Source: Mycolicibacterium sphagni
Lineage (GTDB): Bacteria; Actinomycetota; Actinomycetes; Mycobacteriales; Mycobacteriaceae
Assembly (NCBI RefSeq): GCF_013337765.1
Contig: NZ_VBSB01000023.1
Coordinates: 1 to 64,000, forward strand
Length of the DNA: 64,000 nt
Direction of reading: 5' to 3'
Shown here: piece after piece, positions 35,902-44,449 of the stretch
Numbering within the stretch: position 1 is the first letter of the stretch
Layout: every line of letters begins with the position of its first letter
Made by a program: the position numbers and the translations under genes
Notes under the pieces: model-generated
Databases searched by the model: none
Seen by the model: the letters and a program-made list of their open reading frames with translations, nothing else
What the model was told of the DNA's origin: nothing

Positions 35902-36702
35902 TTAGGAGGCTGCCGGCAGCGGCGCGGCCGTGACGGCCACGGCCCGCCGGACCGCACGGCGGCGGGCGATGCGAGCGACCAGCAGCGCACCCAGCACGCC
36001 GAGCGTGGCCGTCGTCAGGATCGACGGCGCCGTGTTGGCCATGATCAGGTAACCGAACGACGCCGCGATCGCGAGCAGTACGTACCGCGCGGTGGTCCAG
36101 TGCGCCGGGTGGCCGAAGCGGGTGCCGACCACCATGCCCAGGACGAGGGCGACGCCATGGCCGACGTTGGTGAAGTCAGCGCCGGTGCTCAGCACGGAAC
36201 CGAGCGCCACGGCCAGCCACCAGCCGGTCCAGGCCGCGCGCCAGCGGTGCGGGATCGCCGCGGTGAGCGCACCCAGGACGCCGACCGCGCCATAGCTCAT
36301 GCCGACATCGGTGACGTTGGCGATCGACCACGGGGTCAGCCCGGCCGCCAGCGCTGCGGCCAGCCCGGCGGCGACCAACAACGTCGCACCGACGTGGCCG
36401 ACGACGAACGCCACCGCCATCCGGCGGCTCCGCCATAGCAGCTCGGCCAGGCCGAGGATGGCGAAGAGGCCGGGCAGCCAGACGTAAATGGGTCCGCGGT
36501 CGGTGATGAAGGCGCTGCCGATGAGCGTGCCCAGGTGGCCTTCACCGAGATTGTGCAGATTGGTGCTGGCGCGCCAGACGACCTGATCGCGGACGTGCGG
36601 CCCGAGCGCCAGCAGCGCGGCCGCCACCGTCACCAGCGCGGCGGTGTAGCCCAGAGTGAATCGAACGCGGTCCAACCGCGAGAGCACTGCGAAAACCATC
36701 AC
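35902..36702 (-). CDS. rhomboid-like intramembrane protein
   Basis: A 266-aa protein with about six membrane helices. A rhomboid-like nucleophile motif GMSYG puts Ser at residue 136, and GHGVALVLG puts His at residue 182 in the last core helix, so a catalytic dyad is plausible. The C-terminal tail is basic then Ala-rich. It follows the cyclase gene by 6 bp and precedes mceA by 121 bp on the same strand. Substrates are unknown; the large family of actinobacterial rhomboid-like proteins is poorly characterised. Confidence 0.75.
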   Translation of the reverse strand: MMVFAVLSRLDRVRFTLGYTAALVTVAAALLALGPHVRDQVVWRASTNLHNLGEGHLGTLIGSAFITDRGPIYVWLPGLFAILGLAELLWRSRRMAVAFVVGHVGATLLVAAGLAAALAAGLTPWSIANVTDVGMSYGAVGVLGALTAAIPHRWRAAWTGWWLAVALGSVLSTGADFTNVGHGVALVLGMVVGTRFGHPAHWTTARYVLLAIAASFGYLIMANTAPSILTTATLGVLGALLVARIARRRAVRRAVAVTAAPLPAAS

Positions 36703-36708
36703 TACCTA

Positions 36709-37599
36709 CTATGCCTGGGCCTCGAGATCGTCCCCGTCGTCCTCGACTGGCAGATCCCTGCGGGTTCTGAGGCGGTACATCACTAGATCGGTGGGTACCC
36801 CGGTTGCCCGCGGCGCGAACACCTGGCGCCTGATCCGCTTGACCGTGACCCCGAGCGACTCGAGTTCGTCGGGTTCGATCAGCTCCAGCGTCTTCTCCGA
36901 GACGATCAGCCCACCGCGGGTGGCGCGGTCCATCACCCGGGCCGTGATGTTGACGTCGACGCCGAGCCAGTCCGCGCCGATGCGCTGCGGACGACCGGTG
37001 TGCACACCGGCGCGCATCCTGGGCGTATACCCATCTACCTCGACAGTTCGGACCGCATCGCGGGCGGCCATGGTGGCCCGCACCGCGGTCACCGGGTCGG
37101 TGAAGACGGCCATGATGCCGTCACCCATGCGCTTGACGATGTGGCCGCCTGCGTCGAGCAGCGGGGGCTCGACGACCTGCGCGACGCGGCGCAACAGCCG
37201 CAGCGTGGCGTCGTCGCCGGCCTCCAACGACCAACTGGAGAACCCCACGAGGTCGGTGAAGACCAGCGTCACCTCACGGTCGCGCGGCCGTCCCGACACG
37301 CGTTCGGTGAGCGCCTGCCAGAGCTGAAGTGTGGCCAAACTCACCTCACGGGTAGCCGCCTCGCGGTCGCGCAGCAACCGATCGGCGGCACGTGCGGCGG
37401 CCCTGGCACCGCCGGCGCCGTCGGCCGAGAGCGGGTCGCCGAAGTCGGGGTCGCCGGGCAACATCCGCCGGGCACGACGAACGAGGGCGATGATGCCCGG
37501 ATTGTGGTTGGTGTTGTGCCACCACGCCGCGGGCCCTCGCCCGGGTTGGTTGACGTCAACAAGGGGATCGGGTTGATCGTCGAACGGCTCGACGTCCAC
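36709..37599 (-). CDS. class III adenylate cyclase (Rv1647 type)
   Basis: A soluble 296-aa protein with a C-terminal cyclase homology domain. The two metal Asp are in VFTDLVGFS and KRMGDGIMAVF; the substrate-determining Lys (IVKRMGDG) and Asp (WLGVDVNITARV) indicate ATP use, and the Arg of NITARV is the transition-state residue. It should make cAMP. The N-terminal ~100 residues (WWHNTNHNPGIIALVRRARR) are conserved in Rv1647 orthologs. GTG 37599 is chosen because it begins the conserved VDVEPFDDQP region; no clear ribosome-binding site precedes it. Confidence 0.85.
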   Translation of the reverse strand: MDVEPFDDQPDPLVDVNQPGRGPAAWWHNTNHNPGIIALVRRARRMLPGDPDFGDPLSADGAGGARAAARAADRLLRDREAATREVSLATLQLWQALTERVSGRPRDREVTLVFTDLVGFSSWSLEAGDDATLRLLRRVAQVVEPPLLDAGGHIVKRMGDGIMAVFTDPVTAVRATMAARDAVRTVEVDGYTPRMRAGVHTGRPQRIGADWLGVDVNITARVMDRATRGGLIVSEKTLELIEPDELESLGVTVKRIRRQVFAPRATGVPTDLVMYRLRTRRDLPVEDDGDDLEAQA

Positions 37600-37733
37600 G
37601 AGATCCAGCCTAGGGAACGGATTTCGGGCGGGCCAACCTGTGTGACGCGGCCAACGTATCGCTATGCCAAACGTGTGGTCACAGCTTCGTCGCCGACATG
37701 GACAACGCTCGTTGTCAGCCCTATCGTGATTCG

Positions 37734-38762
37734 ATGAGGTCAACGACGACCACTCGCCCACCCACGCCGACCCCACTCGGGCCGGACTCGCTCACCTGGA
37801 AATACTTCGGCGATCTGCGCACCGGAATGCTCGGGGTGTGGATCGGGTCTCTGCAAAACATGTACCCACAGCTCGGCGCCGGAGTCGAAGAGCACTCCAT
37901 CCTGCTGCGCGAGCCCCTTCAGCGGGTCGCCCGATCGGTATACCCGATCATGGGTGTGGTCTACGACGGCGAGCGCGCCCGGCAAACCGGTGAGCAGATC
38001 AAGGGATTCCACAAAGGGATCAAGGGTGTCGACAGCGCGGGACGGCGCTATCACGCGCTGGATCCCGAGACGTTCTATTGGGCGCACGCCACGTTCTTCA
38101 TGCTGATCCTGAAGGTGGCCGAATACTTCTGCGGCGGGCTGACCGAGGCCGAGAAACGTCAGCTCTTCGACGAGCACGTGCAGTGGTACGCGATGTACGG
38201 GATGAGCATGAAGCCGGTCCCGGAAACGTGGGAAGAATTCTGCGAGTACTGGGACCGGGTGTGCCGCGACGAGCTGGAGATCAACAAGGCGACGCTGGAG
38301 ATCTTCGACATCCGGATCCCGAAGCCCAAGTTCGTGCTGATGCCGACGCCGGTGTGGGACCAGTTGTTCAAGCCGATGGTGGCCGGCCAACGCTGGATCG
38401 CTGCCGGCCTGTTCGATCCCGCGGTGCGCGAACGGGCCGGGATGCGCTGGACGCCTGGCGACGAGGTCGCGCTGCGGCTGTTCGGCAAGGCCGTCGAGTT
38501 GGCGTTCTGGGCGGTGCCGGACGAGATCCGGCTGCACCCACGGGCGTTGTCGGCGTATCGGCGGGCTGCTGGGCAGATCCCGGCCGACGCTCCGCTGGTC
38601 GAGGCACCCGGTTTCATGGCACCCCCTAGAGACCGTCGTGGCATGCCCATGCACTATGTCCCTCGACACAAAAGCCTCGTCGCCCGTGCGGGGTCGCTGG
38701 TCCACACAACGTTCTCACTTGCCGGTTTGCGGCCCGCCCGAGGACGTACCGCCGCCGCCTGA
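37734..38762 (+). CDS. oxygenase MpaB family protein (DUF2236)
   Basis: A 342-aa protein of the MpaB/latex-clearing-like family (Rv1645c position). The conserved core includes RTGMLGVWIGSLQNMYP, FYWAHATFFMLIL with the helix His, and YFCGGLTEAEKRQLFDEH. These haem-type or metal oxygenases act on hydrophobic substrates; the actual one here is unknown. ATG 37734 gives an N-terminus rich in Thr/Pro. It is divergent from the cyclase and followed after 12 bp by an acyl-CoA dehydrogenase gene, suggesting an operon. Confidence 0.88.
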   Translation: MRSTTTTRPPTPTPLGPDSLTWKYFGDLRTGMLGVWIGSLQNMYPQLGAGVEEHSILLREPLQRVARSVYPIMGVVYDGERARQTGEQIKGFHKGIKGVDSAGRRYHALDPETFYWAHATFFMLILKVAEYFCGGLTEAEKRQLFDEHVQWYAMYGMSMKPVPETWEEFCEYWDRVCRDELEINKATLEIFDIRIPKPKFVLMPTPVWDQLFKPMVAGQRWIAAGLFDPAVRERAGMRWTPGDEVALRLFGKAVELAFWAVPDEIRLHPRALSAYRRAAGQIPADAPLVEAPGFMAPPRDRRGMPMHYVPRHKSLVARAGSLVHTTFSLAGLRPARGRTAAA

Positions 38763-38774
38763 ACCGGAGAATCC

Positions 38775-40013
38775 ATGATCGAATGGTCCGACGTTGATAT
38801 TGCCGTGCGCGACGCCGTCCGCGAGTTCGTCGACAAAGAGGTGCGCCCGCACATCGACGAACTGGAAAGCGGCGATCTCGAGCCCTACCCGATCGTCCGG
38901 AAGCTGTTCTCCACCTTCGGCATCGACGAGATGGCGAAGGAGTCGCTGACCAAGCGGCTGGACCGGATGCGGGCCGGCACGGAGAAGAAGTCCAGTGGCG
39001 GCGGCGGCATGTTCGGCGACGGTGGTTCGGCCGGAATGGGTTTCGTTCTGATCAGTGAGCTGTGCCGGGTGAGCATGGGGCTGGTCACCGGGATGGGTGT
39101 GAGCCTGGGGCTGACGGTGCCCACCATCCAGAGCCGCGGCACGCTGGCGCAGCAGGAGCGCTGGCTGCCCGAGCTGGTGACCTACGAGAAGATCGGTGCG
39201 TGGGCGATCACCGAGCCGGATTCGGGTTCGGATGCGTTCGGCGGCATGAAGTCCTACGTGGTGCGCGATGGGGACGACTACATCCTCAACGGGCAGAAGA
39301 CGTTCATCACCAACGGCCCCGACGCCGATGTCGTCGTGGTGTACGCCAAGCTGGACGAGGGCGATGCCTCGGCCAGCAAGCGCGACCGCAAGGTGCTGAC
39401 GTTCGTGCTGGATCGCGGGATGGAGGGCTTCGTTCAGGCCAAGCCGTTCCGCAAGATGGGAATTCACAGTTCGCGCACCGGTGAGCTGTTCTTCAACAAC
39501 GTCCGCCTGGGCCGTGATCGGCTGCTTGGTGAGACCGAGGAGAACAAGTCCGGCGATGGCCGCGACAGCGCGCGCTCGAGTTTCGCCGCGGAGCGCATCG
39601 GTGTGGTGTCGATGGCGCTCGGTGTGATCGAGGAATGCCTGCGGTTGTGCACGGACTACGCGAAGACGCGGACGTTGTGGGGCAAGGAGATCGGGCAGTT
39701 CCAGTTGATCCAGCTCAAGCTGGCCAACATGGAGGTGGCTCGAATGAACGTGCGCAACATGCTGTTCCGGGTGATCGAATGCGGGCAGACCGGGACACCG
39801 ATCTCGCTGTCGGAGGCGTCGGCGATGAAGTACTACTGCTCGCAGGCAGCGACCGACGTGGCCATGGAGGCGATCCAGCTGTTCGGCGGTAACGGGTACA
39901 TGACCGAGTACCGCGTGGAACAGCTTGCCCGCGACGCGAAGTCGTTGATGATCTACGCCGGCAGCAACGAGGTGCAGATCACGCACGTGGCCAAGGGGCT
40001 GCTCAGCCAGTGA
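38775..40013 (+). CDS. acyl-CoA dehydrogenase
   Basis: A 412-aa FAD enzyme for alpha-beta dehydrogenation of acyl-CoA. The FAD segment AWAITEPDSGSDAFGG and the loop NGQKTFITNGPDAD are standard; the C-terminal half contains RTLWGKEIGQFQLIQ and LFGGNGYMTEYRVEQLARD. The usual YEGT-type end is IYAGSNEVQITH. An insert of Gly/Ser residues near 75-85 (KKSSGGGGMFGDGG) is unusual. It is probably co-transcribed with the MpaB-like gene. Confidence 0.92.
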   Translation: MIEWSDVDIAVRDAVREFVDKEVRPHIDELESGDLEPYPIVRKLFSTFGIDEMAKESLTKRLDRMRAGTEKKSSGGGGMFGDGGSAGMGFVLISELCRVSMGLVTGMGVSLGLTVPTIQSRGTLAQQERWLPELVTYEKIGAWAITEPDSGSDAFGGMKSYVVRDGDDYILNGQKTFITNGPDADVVVVYAKLDEGDASASKRDRKVLTFVLDRGMEGFVQAKPFRKMGIHSSRTGELFFNNVRLGRDRLLGETEENKSGDGRDSARSSFAAERIGVVSMALGVIEECLRLCTDYAKTRTLWGKEIGQFQLIQLKLANMEVARMNVRNMLFRVIECGQTGTPISLSEASAMKYYCSQAATDVAMEAIQLFGGNGYMTEYRVEQLARDAKSLMIYAGSNEVQITHVAKGLLSQ

Positions 40014-40038
40014 GCCCGGGGTGGAGTTCTCCCCACTA

Positions 40039-40362
40039 CTAGGGTTGGTGCCCGCCTCCGAGCGACAGTTGGCGGGCTTCAGCACGGAGCGCCGAGACTC
40101 GCTGATGTATTCGGTGCTCCGTCCCACGCGGGATGCCGACCGTCGCCACATATCGCCCGCGGCTGCGACGGCGGACTCGGTCGCGGACCCTTTCCCATCG
40201 CAGCGCATCCGAGATCGCCTTGGACGGCCTCCCCGCGACGGTGAACCCCCAGTCGTCGAGCGCCACGACGAGGTCGGCAACGGTCGTAGGGCCGTTGAGT
40301 TGCAGATACCGGGTCAACACGTAGCGGAGGTTTGTCCCCCGCAACATCAACGAATTACTCAT
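40039..40362 (-). CDS. conserved mycobacterial hypothetical protein (helix-rich, basic)
   Basis: A 107-aa basic protein (MSNSLMLRGTNLRYVLTRYL start) with segments LQLNGPTTVADLVVALDDWG and SKAISDALRWERVRDRVRRR that suggest a winged-helix-like DNA-binding fold. I recall similar short proteins in other mycobacteria but no function. It is convergent with the acyl-CoA dehydrogenase gene and follows no gene closely; start ATG 40362 is preferred over a GTG at 40380. Confidence 0.65.
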   Translation of the reverse strand: MSNSLMLRGTNLRYVLTRYLQLNGPTTVADLVVALDDWGFTVAGRPSKAISDALRWERVRDRVRRRSRGRYVATVGIPRGTEHRIHQRVSALRAEARQLSLGGGHQP

Positions 40363-40425
40363 GCCGCCAAGGTTGCACAACGCACCGACACCAGCCGGAT
40401 TGTCGCGCAGAGGCGGGCACCGACC

Positions 40426-42033
40426 CTATGTGTCGCCGCCGTGAAGGATCAGATCCGCAGCCCGCCAGGCCATCGCCATGACCGGACCGTTGAGATTGCC
40501 GGCCAGCATCGTGGGCATCGCCGAACAGTCCACGACTCGCAGGCCGTCGATCCCCCGCACCCGCAGCTGATCATCGACGATGTCGTCGTCGCTGGGGCCC
40601 ATCGCACAGCTGCCGATCGCGTGATAGCCGCTGTAGCCGCCGTCGAGCGCCGCGTCGGCCAGCTCGTCATCGCTACGCACATCGGGCCCGGGGTACATTT
40701 CGTGGCTGATGCGGTCCGCGATCGGTGACGCGGCGAAGATCTCCCGGGTCCTGCGTACCAGCGCCGCACTCGTCTCGCGGTCGTAATCACTGGTCAGGTA
40801 GTTCGGGTCCAGCCGCGGCGCGGCATCGGGGTCCTTCGACGTGATTTCCACGCTGCCTTCGGATGTCGGCCGCAGCACAAACCCCAGAACCGAGAGCCCC
40901 GGCTGGCGTTCGATGACCATCGGCTCGCCCTCGTTGTACGCCGGGATCGTGAACGGGCCGAGCAGCAGCTGGCCGTCCACCCGCGGAAGATCGGGCGAGG
41001 TCTTGACGAACGCCAATACGTCGAAGGTCGGCGTGGCCATCAGCCCCTTGCGGGTGAGCGCATAACGACCAGCCGTGGCGGCCTGCCCCAACTTGCTCGA
41101 CAGCTTGCGGTTGTATCCGAGGTCGGCGTTGAGCCGGTAGCGCACGACGATGCAGCGGTGCTCACGCATCCTCCGGCCTACATTCTCCCGCTCCAGCAGC
41201 ACCGGCACCCCCGCGGCGGCCAGCACCTCACGCGGCCCGATCCCCGAGAGCTGCAACAACTTCGGGCTTCCCATGCTGCCCAGCGACACGATTACTTCCC
41301 GGCGCGCCCGGAACTGTGCCCCACCACCCGCACCACGGACCTCCACCCCCACGGCACGCCCGTTTTCGATGACGATGCGATCGACGGTGGTGCCGGTGAC
41401 CACAGTGAGATTGGGACGGCGCCTGATCGGCTTGAGGAACGCGTCGGCGGCGCTGACGCGGCGCCCGTTCTTGATCGTCGCGGGGCTGAAGCCAATGCGC
41501 TCGTCGTCGGATTCGTTGATGTCTTGCACCGCGCGCAATCCGCTACCGGCCCCGGCCGCGACGATCTCGTCGCATAGCGGGTCGAGTTCGTCAGCGACCG
41601 AGATGTGCAAAGGTCCGCCTGCGCCACGCGTCGGGGACGCGCCGAACTGGTTGTCCTCAAACCCTTTGAAGATCGGCAGGATCTCGTCCCAGTTCCAACC
41701 CTTGTTGCCGCGCCGCTCCAACTCGTCGTAGTCGTCGCGCTGGCCACGGTTGTACACCATCCCGTTGACCGAGCTCGACCCGCCGAGAAGCTTGCCGCGG
41801 GTCCAGTATTCGGACTTGCCATTCGGACCGAAGGGCGTTGTCGCGTAGCGCCAGACGTACTTCTCGTTCTCCAGAAGCACGGCCGAACCCTTTGGCACGT
41901 GGATCATCGGATTGCGGTCCGACGGGCCTGCCTCGATCAGCAGCACCGTGGTGCGCGGGTCTTCCGACAGCCGGTTCGCCAGTACGCATCCGGCCGAGCC
42001 GGCGCCTGCGACGATGTAGTCGTATTGGGTCAT
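40426..42033 (-). CDS. GMC family oxidoreductase
   Basis: A 535-aa FAD-dependent glucose-methanol-choline oxidoreductase. The N-terminal FAD fold is VAGAGSAGCVLANRLSEDP; the GMC signatures appear at TRGKLLGGSSSVNGMVYNRG and GSMGSPKLLQLSGIGP; the catalytic His region near the end is GYHAIGSCAMG. It probably oxidises an alcohol; substrate unknown. ATG 42033 follows GGGGGA. It stands alone between a small hypothetical gene and tsnR, and is not at this place in my recollection of M. tuberculosis. Confidence 0.9.
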   Translation of the reverse strand: MTQYDYIVAGAGSAGCVLANRLSEDPRTTVLLIEAGPSDRNPMIHVPKGSAVLLENEKYVWRYATTPFGPNGKSEYWTRGKLLGGSSSVNGMVYNRGQRDDYDELERRGNKGWNWDEILPIFKGFEDNQFGASPTRGAGGPLHISVADELDPLCDEIVAAGAGSGLRAVQDINESDDERIGFSPATIKNGRRVSAADAFLKPIRRRPNLTVVTGTTVDRIVIENGRAVGVEVRGAGGGAQFRARREVIVSLGSMGSPKLLQLSGIGPREVLAAAGVPVLLERENVGRRMREHRCIVVRYRLNADLGYNRKLSSKLGQAATAGRYALTRKGLMATPTFDVLAFVKTSPDLPRVDGQLLLGPFTIPAYNEGEPMVIERQPGLSVLGFVLRPTSEGSVEITSKDPDAAPRLDPNYLTSDYDRETSAALVRRTREIFAASPIADRISHEMYPGPDVRSDDELADAALDGGYSGYHAIGSCAMGPSDDDIVDDQLRVRGIDGLRVVDCSAMPTMLAGNLNGPVMAMAWRAADLILHGGDT

Positions 42034-42127
42034 CGTTCCCCCGGCTCCGTCGAATCGGGCTTTACAGATCACGCCCGAGATGTATCGCCGAGAAAGATAG
42101 CACGGCTCACCAATCCACTTCGGCGGA

Positions 42128-42874
42128 TTACCCCCGCCGAAGCGAGCGAGCGCTCTCGTACATGCAGATGGCCGCAGCGGCGGCCACGTTCAGGCTCTCC
42201 GCACTACCCCACATCGGCACCCGGACGCGCTCGTCCGCCAGCGCAGCGACGTCGGCGGCGAGGCCGTGCGCCTCGGATCCGAACAACCACGCCGTCGGCC
42301 GGGTGAGATCCACCGCGTCCACGGTGTCGTCGGCGTCCAGCGTGGTGGCGCGCACCGTCAATCCCGCCGACCGCAACTCGGCGACGAGCGCGGCGGAGTC
42401 AGGAGCTTCGAGCACCGGCAGCGAGAAGATGCTGCCCGCCGATGCGCGCAGGCACTTGCCGTTGTACGGGTCGACGCTGTCGTCGGTGAGCACCACGGCA
42501 TCGGCGCCCATCGCGTCAGCAATGCGGATCAGCGTGCCGGCGTTGCCCGGTTCGGACGTCGCGACCGCTACGAGCACGAGCCGCGGGCTTGCTGCGAGAA
42601 CGTCGGCGAGGGCGACATCGGGTGGCGTGCACACCGCGTACAACCCGACCGGAGTCACCGTGTCGGACAGCGATTTCGCGGCCTTGTCGGTGATTGTGCG
42701 CACCGCGACGCCGGCGAGCAGATCGGTGAAGCGCGCCAAGGCCGCGTCTGTGGCGAAGACCTCCACGGCCAGGCCGTGGCGCAGGGCCGCCTCGACGAGA
42801 TTGGGCCCCTCGGCCAAAAACCTCCCAGCACGACGACGCCCGGTGTGGCGCTGCAGTTTTGCTGCAGCCACCAC
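42128..42874 (-). CDS. tsnR: TrmH/SpoU family rRNA 2'-O-methyltransferase
   Basis: A 248-aa SPOUT methyltransferase (Rv1644 position). The N-terminal L30e-like substrate domain (GRFLAEGPNLVEAAL) and the knotted C-terminal domain (SEPGNAGTLIRIADAMGADAV, WLFGSEAHGL, ESLNVAAAAAICMYE) are clear. It methylates a ribose in 23S-type RNA using S-adenosylmethionine. Start GTG 42874 lies 29 nt past rplT; upstream in-frame codons lack start triplets although M. tuberculosis extends a little further. Confidence 0.92.
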   Translation of the reverse strand: MVAAAKLQRHTGRRRAGRFLAEGPNLVEAALRHGLAVEVFATDAALARFTDLLAGVAVRTITDKAAKSLSDTVTPVGLYAVCTPPDVALADVLAASPRLVLVAVATSEPGNAGTLIRIADAMGADAVVLTDDSVDPYNGKCLRASAGSIFSLPVLEAPDSAALVAELRSAGLTVRATTLDADDTVDAVDLTRPTAWLFGSEAHGLAADVAALADERVRVPMWGSAESLNVAAAAAICMYESARSLRRG

Positions 42875-42903
42875 CCGGGCGGATCGTTCAGTGAGTGCCG
42901 TTA

Positions 42904-43293
42904 TCAGGCGGCTTCACCGGAAGGTGCGTTGACATCCTCCGGCAGTGCGGCCTTGGCGACCTCGACCAGCGCGGTGAACGCGGCCGGGTCACTGACGGCG
43001 ATCTCGGCGAGGTTCTTGCGGTCGACCTCGACGCCAGCGGCCTTGAGCCCCTGGATCAGCCGGTTGTAGGTGATGTCATTGGCGCGGGCTGCCGCGTTGA
43101 TGCGGGAGATCCACAGCTTGCGGAACTCACCCTTGCGGGCACGACGGTCCCGGTAGGCGTAAGTAAGCGAATGCAGCTGCTGCTCTTTGGCTTTGCGGTA
43201 AAGCCGCGAGCGCTGGCCGCGGTAGCCCTTGGACGCCTTCAGTACTGTGCGCCGCTTCTTTTGGGCATTGAGTGCGCGCTTCACGCGTGCCAT
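42904..43293 (-). CDS. rplT: 50S ribosomal protein L20
   Basis: A 129-aa very basic protein with the L20 landmarks [30 protein letters not shown] and [18 protein letters not shown]. It is an early-assembly 23S rRNA-binding protein and, in other bacteria, an autogenous repressor of its operon. It follows rpmI by 48 bp in the canonical infC-rpmI-rplT order. Confidence 0.98.
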
Positions 43294-43341
43294 TGCGGTG
43301 TTCCTATTCTCGTTCGGTCAAAGGTTGAGGGGTTACGGCGC

Positions 43342-43536
43342 TTAGCCGTTCAGCATCGCGTTGACACGCCGGGTGTCATTGGGGGCCACAGTGGTGCGGC
43401 CGTCGAGACGACGGGTCCGCTTGCTGGCCTTGTGCTCGAGCAGGTGGCGCTTGTTCGCCTTCTGCCGCACGATCTTCCCGGTGCCGGTCTTGCGGAACCG
43501 CTTGGAAGCGCCGCTATGAGTCTTGGCCTTGGGCAT
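43342..43536 (-). CDS. rpmI: 50S ribosomal protein L35
   Basis: A 64-aa basic protein starting MPKAKTHSGASKRFR with the L35 block HLLEHKASKRTRRL. It is the second gene of the infC operon, 12 bp after infC. Confidence 0.98.
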   Translation of the reverse strand: MPKAKTHSGASKRFRKTGTGKIVRQKANKRHLLEHKASKRTRRLDGRTTVAPNDTRRVNAMLNG

Positions 43537-43548
43537 TGGTCCTCAGTT

Positions 43549-44151
43549 CTACGTGGTCTCAGGGGTTTCGGTGGGCTGCGGCTCGGCCGGGCGCCCCGCG
43601 GGGGCGTCGGCGTCATGCGCCGCCTTGGCGCGAGTCTTCGCGCCGCGGTGCGGTGCCAGCACCATCGTCATGTTGCGTCCGTCCTGCTTGGCGGACGTCT
43701 CGATGAAGCCGTAGTCGGCGACATCGGCGCCCAGCCGCTGCAGGAGTCGGTACCCGAGTTCGGGCCGGGACTGCTCGCGGCCGCGGAACATGATCGTGAC
43801 CTTGACCTTCGACCCCGCCTCGAGGAAGCGGATGACGTGACCCTTCTTGGTCAAGTAGTCGTGGTCGTCGATCTTGGGACGAAGCTTCTGCTCCTTGACG
43901 ACGGTCTGCTGCTGGTTCTTGCGAGACTCGCGCTCCTTCAGAGCCGTCTCGTACTTGTACTTCCCGTAGTCCATGATCTTGCAGACCGGTGGCCTGGCAT
44001 TCGGGGCTACTTCGACAAGGTCGAGATCGGCATCCGCGGCGACGCGGAGGGCGTCTTCGATGCGCACGATGCCTACTTGCTCCCCACCTGGTCCGATCAA
44101 ACGGACCTCAGGTACGCGGATGCGCTCGTTGACGCGGGTCTCAGTGCTGAT
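43549..44151 (-). CDS. infC: translation initiation factor IF-3 with ATC start codon
   Basis: IF-3 (200 aa) prevents subunit joining and proofreads start codons. The N-terminal domain contains VNERIRVPEV and the C-terminal domain KVTIMFRGREQSRPELG; the C-terminus has a Pro/Glu-rich tail. The conserved N-terminus extends upstream of the first common start triplet (TTG 44100) to ISTETRVNER, where the codon is ATC at 44151, preceded by GGAGG four bases upstream. This matches the known use of rare AUU/AUC-type starts in infC genes, through which IF-3 limits its own synthesis. Confidence 0.93.
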   Translation of the reverse strand: MSTETRVNERIRVPEVRLIGPGGEQVGIVRIEDALRVAADADLDLVEVAPNARPPVCKIMDYGKYKYETALKERESRKNQQQTVVKEQKLRPKIDDHDYLTKKGHVIRFLEAGSKVKVTIMFRGREQSRPELGYRLLQRLGADVADYGFIETSAKQDGRNMTMVLAPHRGAKTRAKAAHDADAPAGRPAEPQPTETPETT

Positions 44152-44253
44152 GGGGCCTCCCTGGTTCGATTTCCTCTGCGGACCACCGCGGTGTCACGCA
44201 TCGGGAGCAGCGGGGAATCATCACCACCAGCACTCTGCTCAATCGAACAGAAA

Positions 44254-44274
44254 GGCCCTGCAAAAAGCAGGGCC
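44254..44274 (-). terminator. attenuator-like hairpin in the infC leader
   Basis: On the minus strand GGCCCTGC-TTTTT-GCAGGGCC forms an 8-bp perfect stem with a U5 loop, followed by TTTCTGTTC. It is about 100 nt upstream of the infC start, inside the leader, so it may be a conditional terminator controlling the infC-rpmI-rplT operon. Confidence 0.5.
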
Positions 44275-44319
44275 CAATGCCGACCGATCACGGCTGTCGC
44301 CGCCTGCGAAACCGCAGAA

Positions 44320-44340
44320 CAGATACCGTTGCGGTATCTG
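44320..44340 (-). promoter_or_regulatory. upstream hairpin in the infC leader
   Basis: CAGATACC-gttgc-GGTATCTG is a perfect 8-bp inverted repeat with a 5-base loop. It lies 45 nt upstream of the attenuator-like hairpin in the transcribed direction and could be an additional control structure or an operator for the divergent DUF1844 and infC promoters. Confidence 0.45.
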
Positions 44341-44449
44341 TGACCGGACCGCTTACCTGCGGAAATATCCGTGGCGAGCGGTGGGAGTGGGACTCCACTT
44401 GCTGTCCCTGGCGTACGCCGGGACGGTCGTGCGTGCCAGTCTAGCAGGC

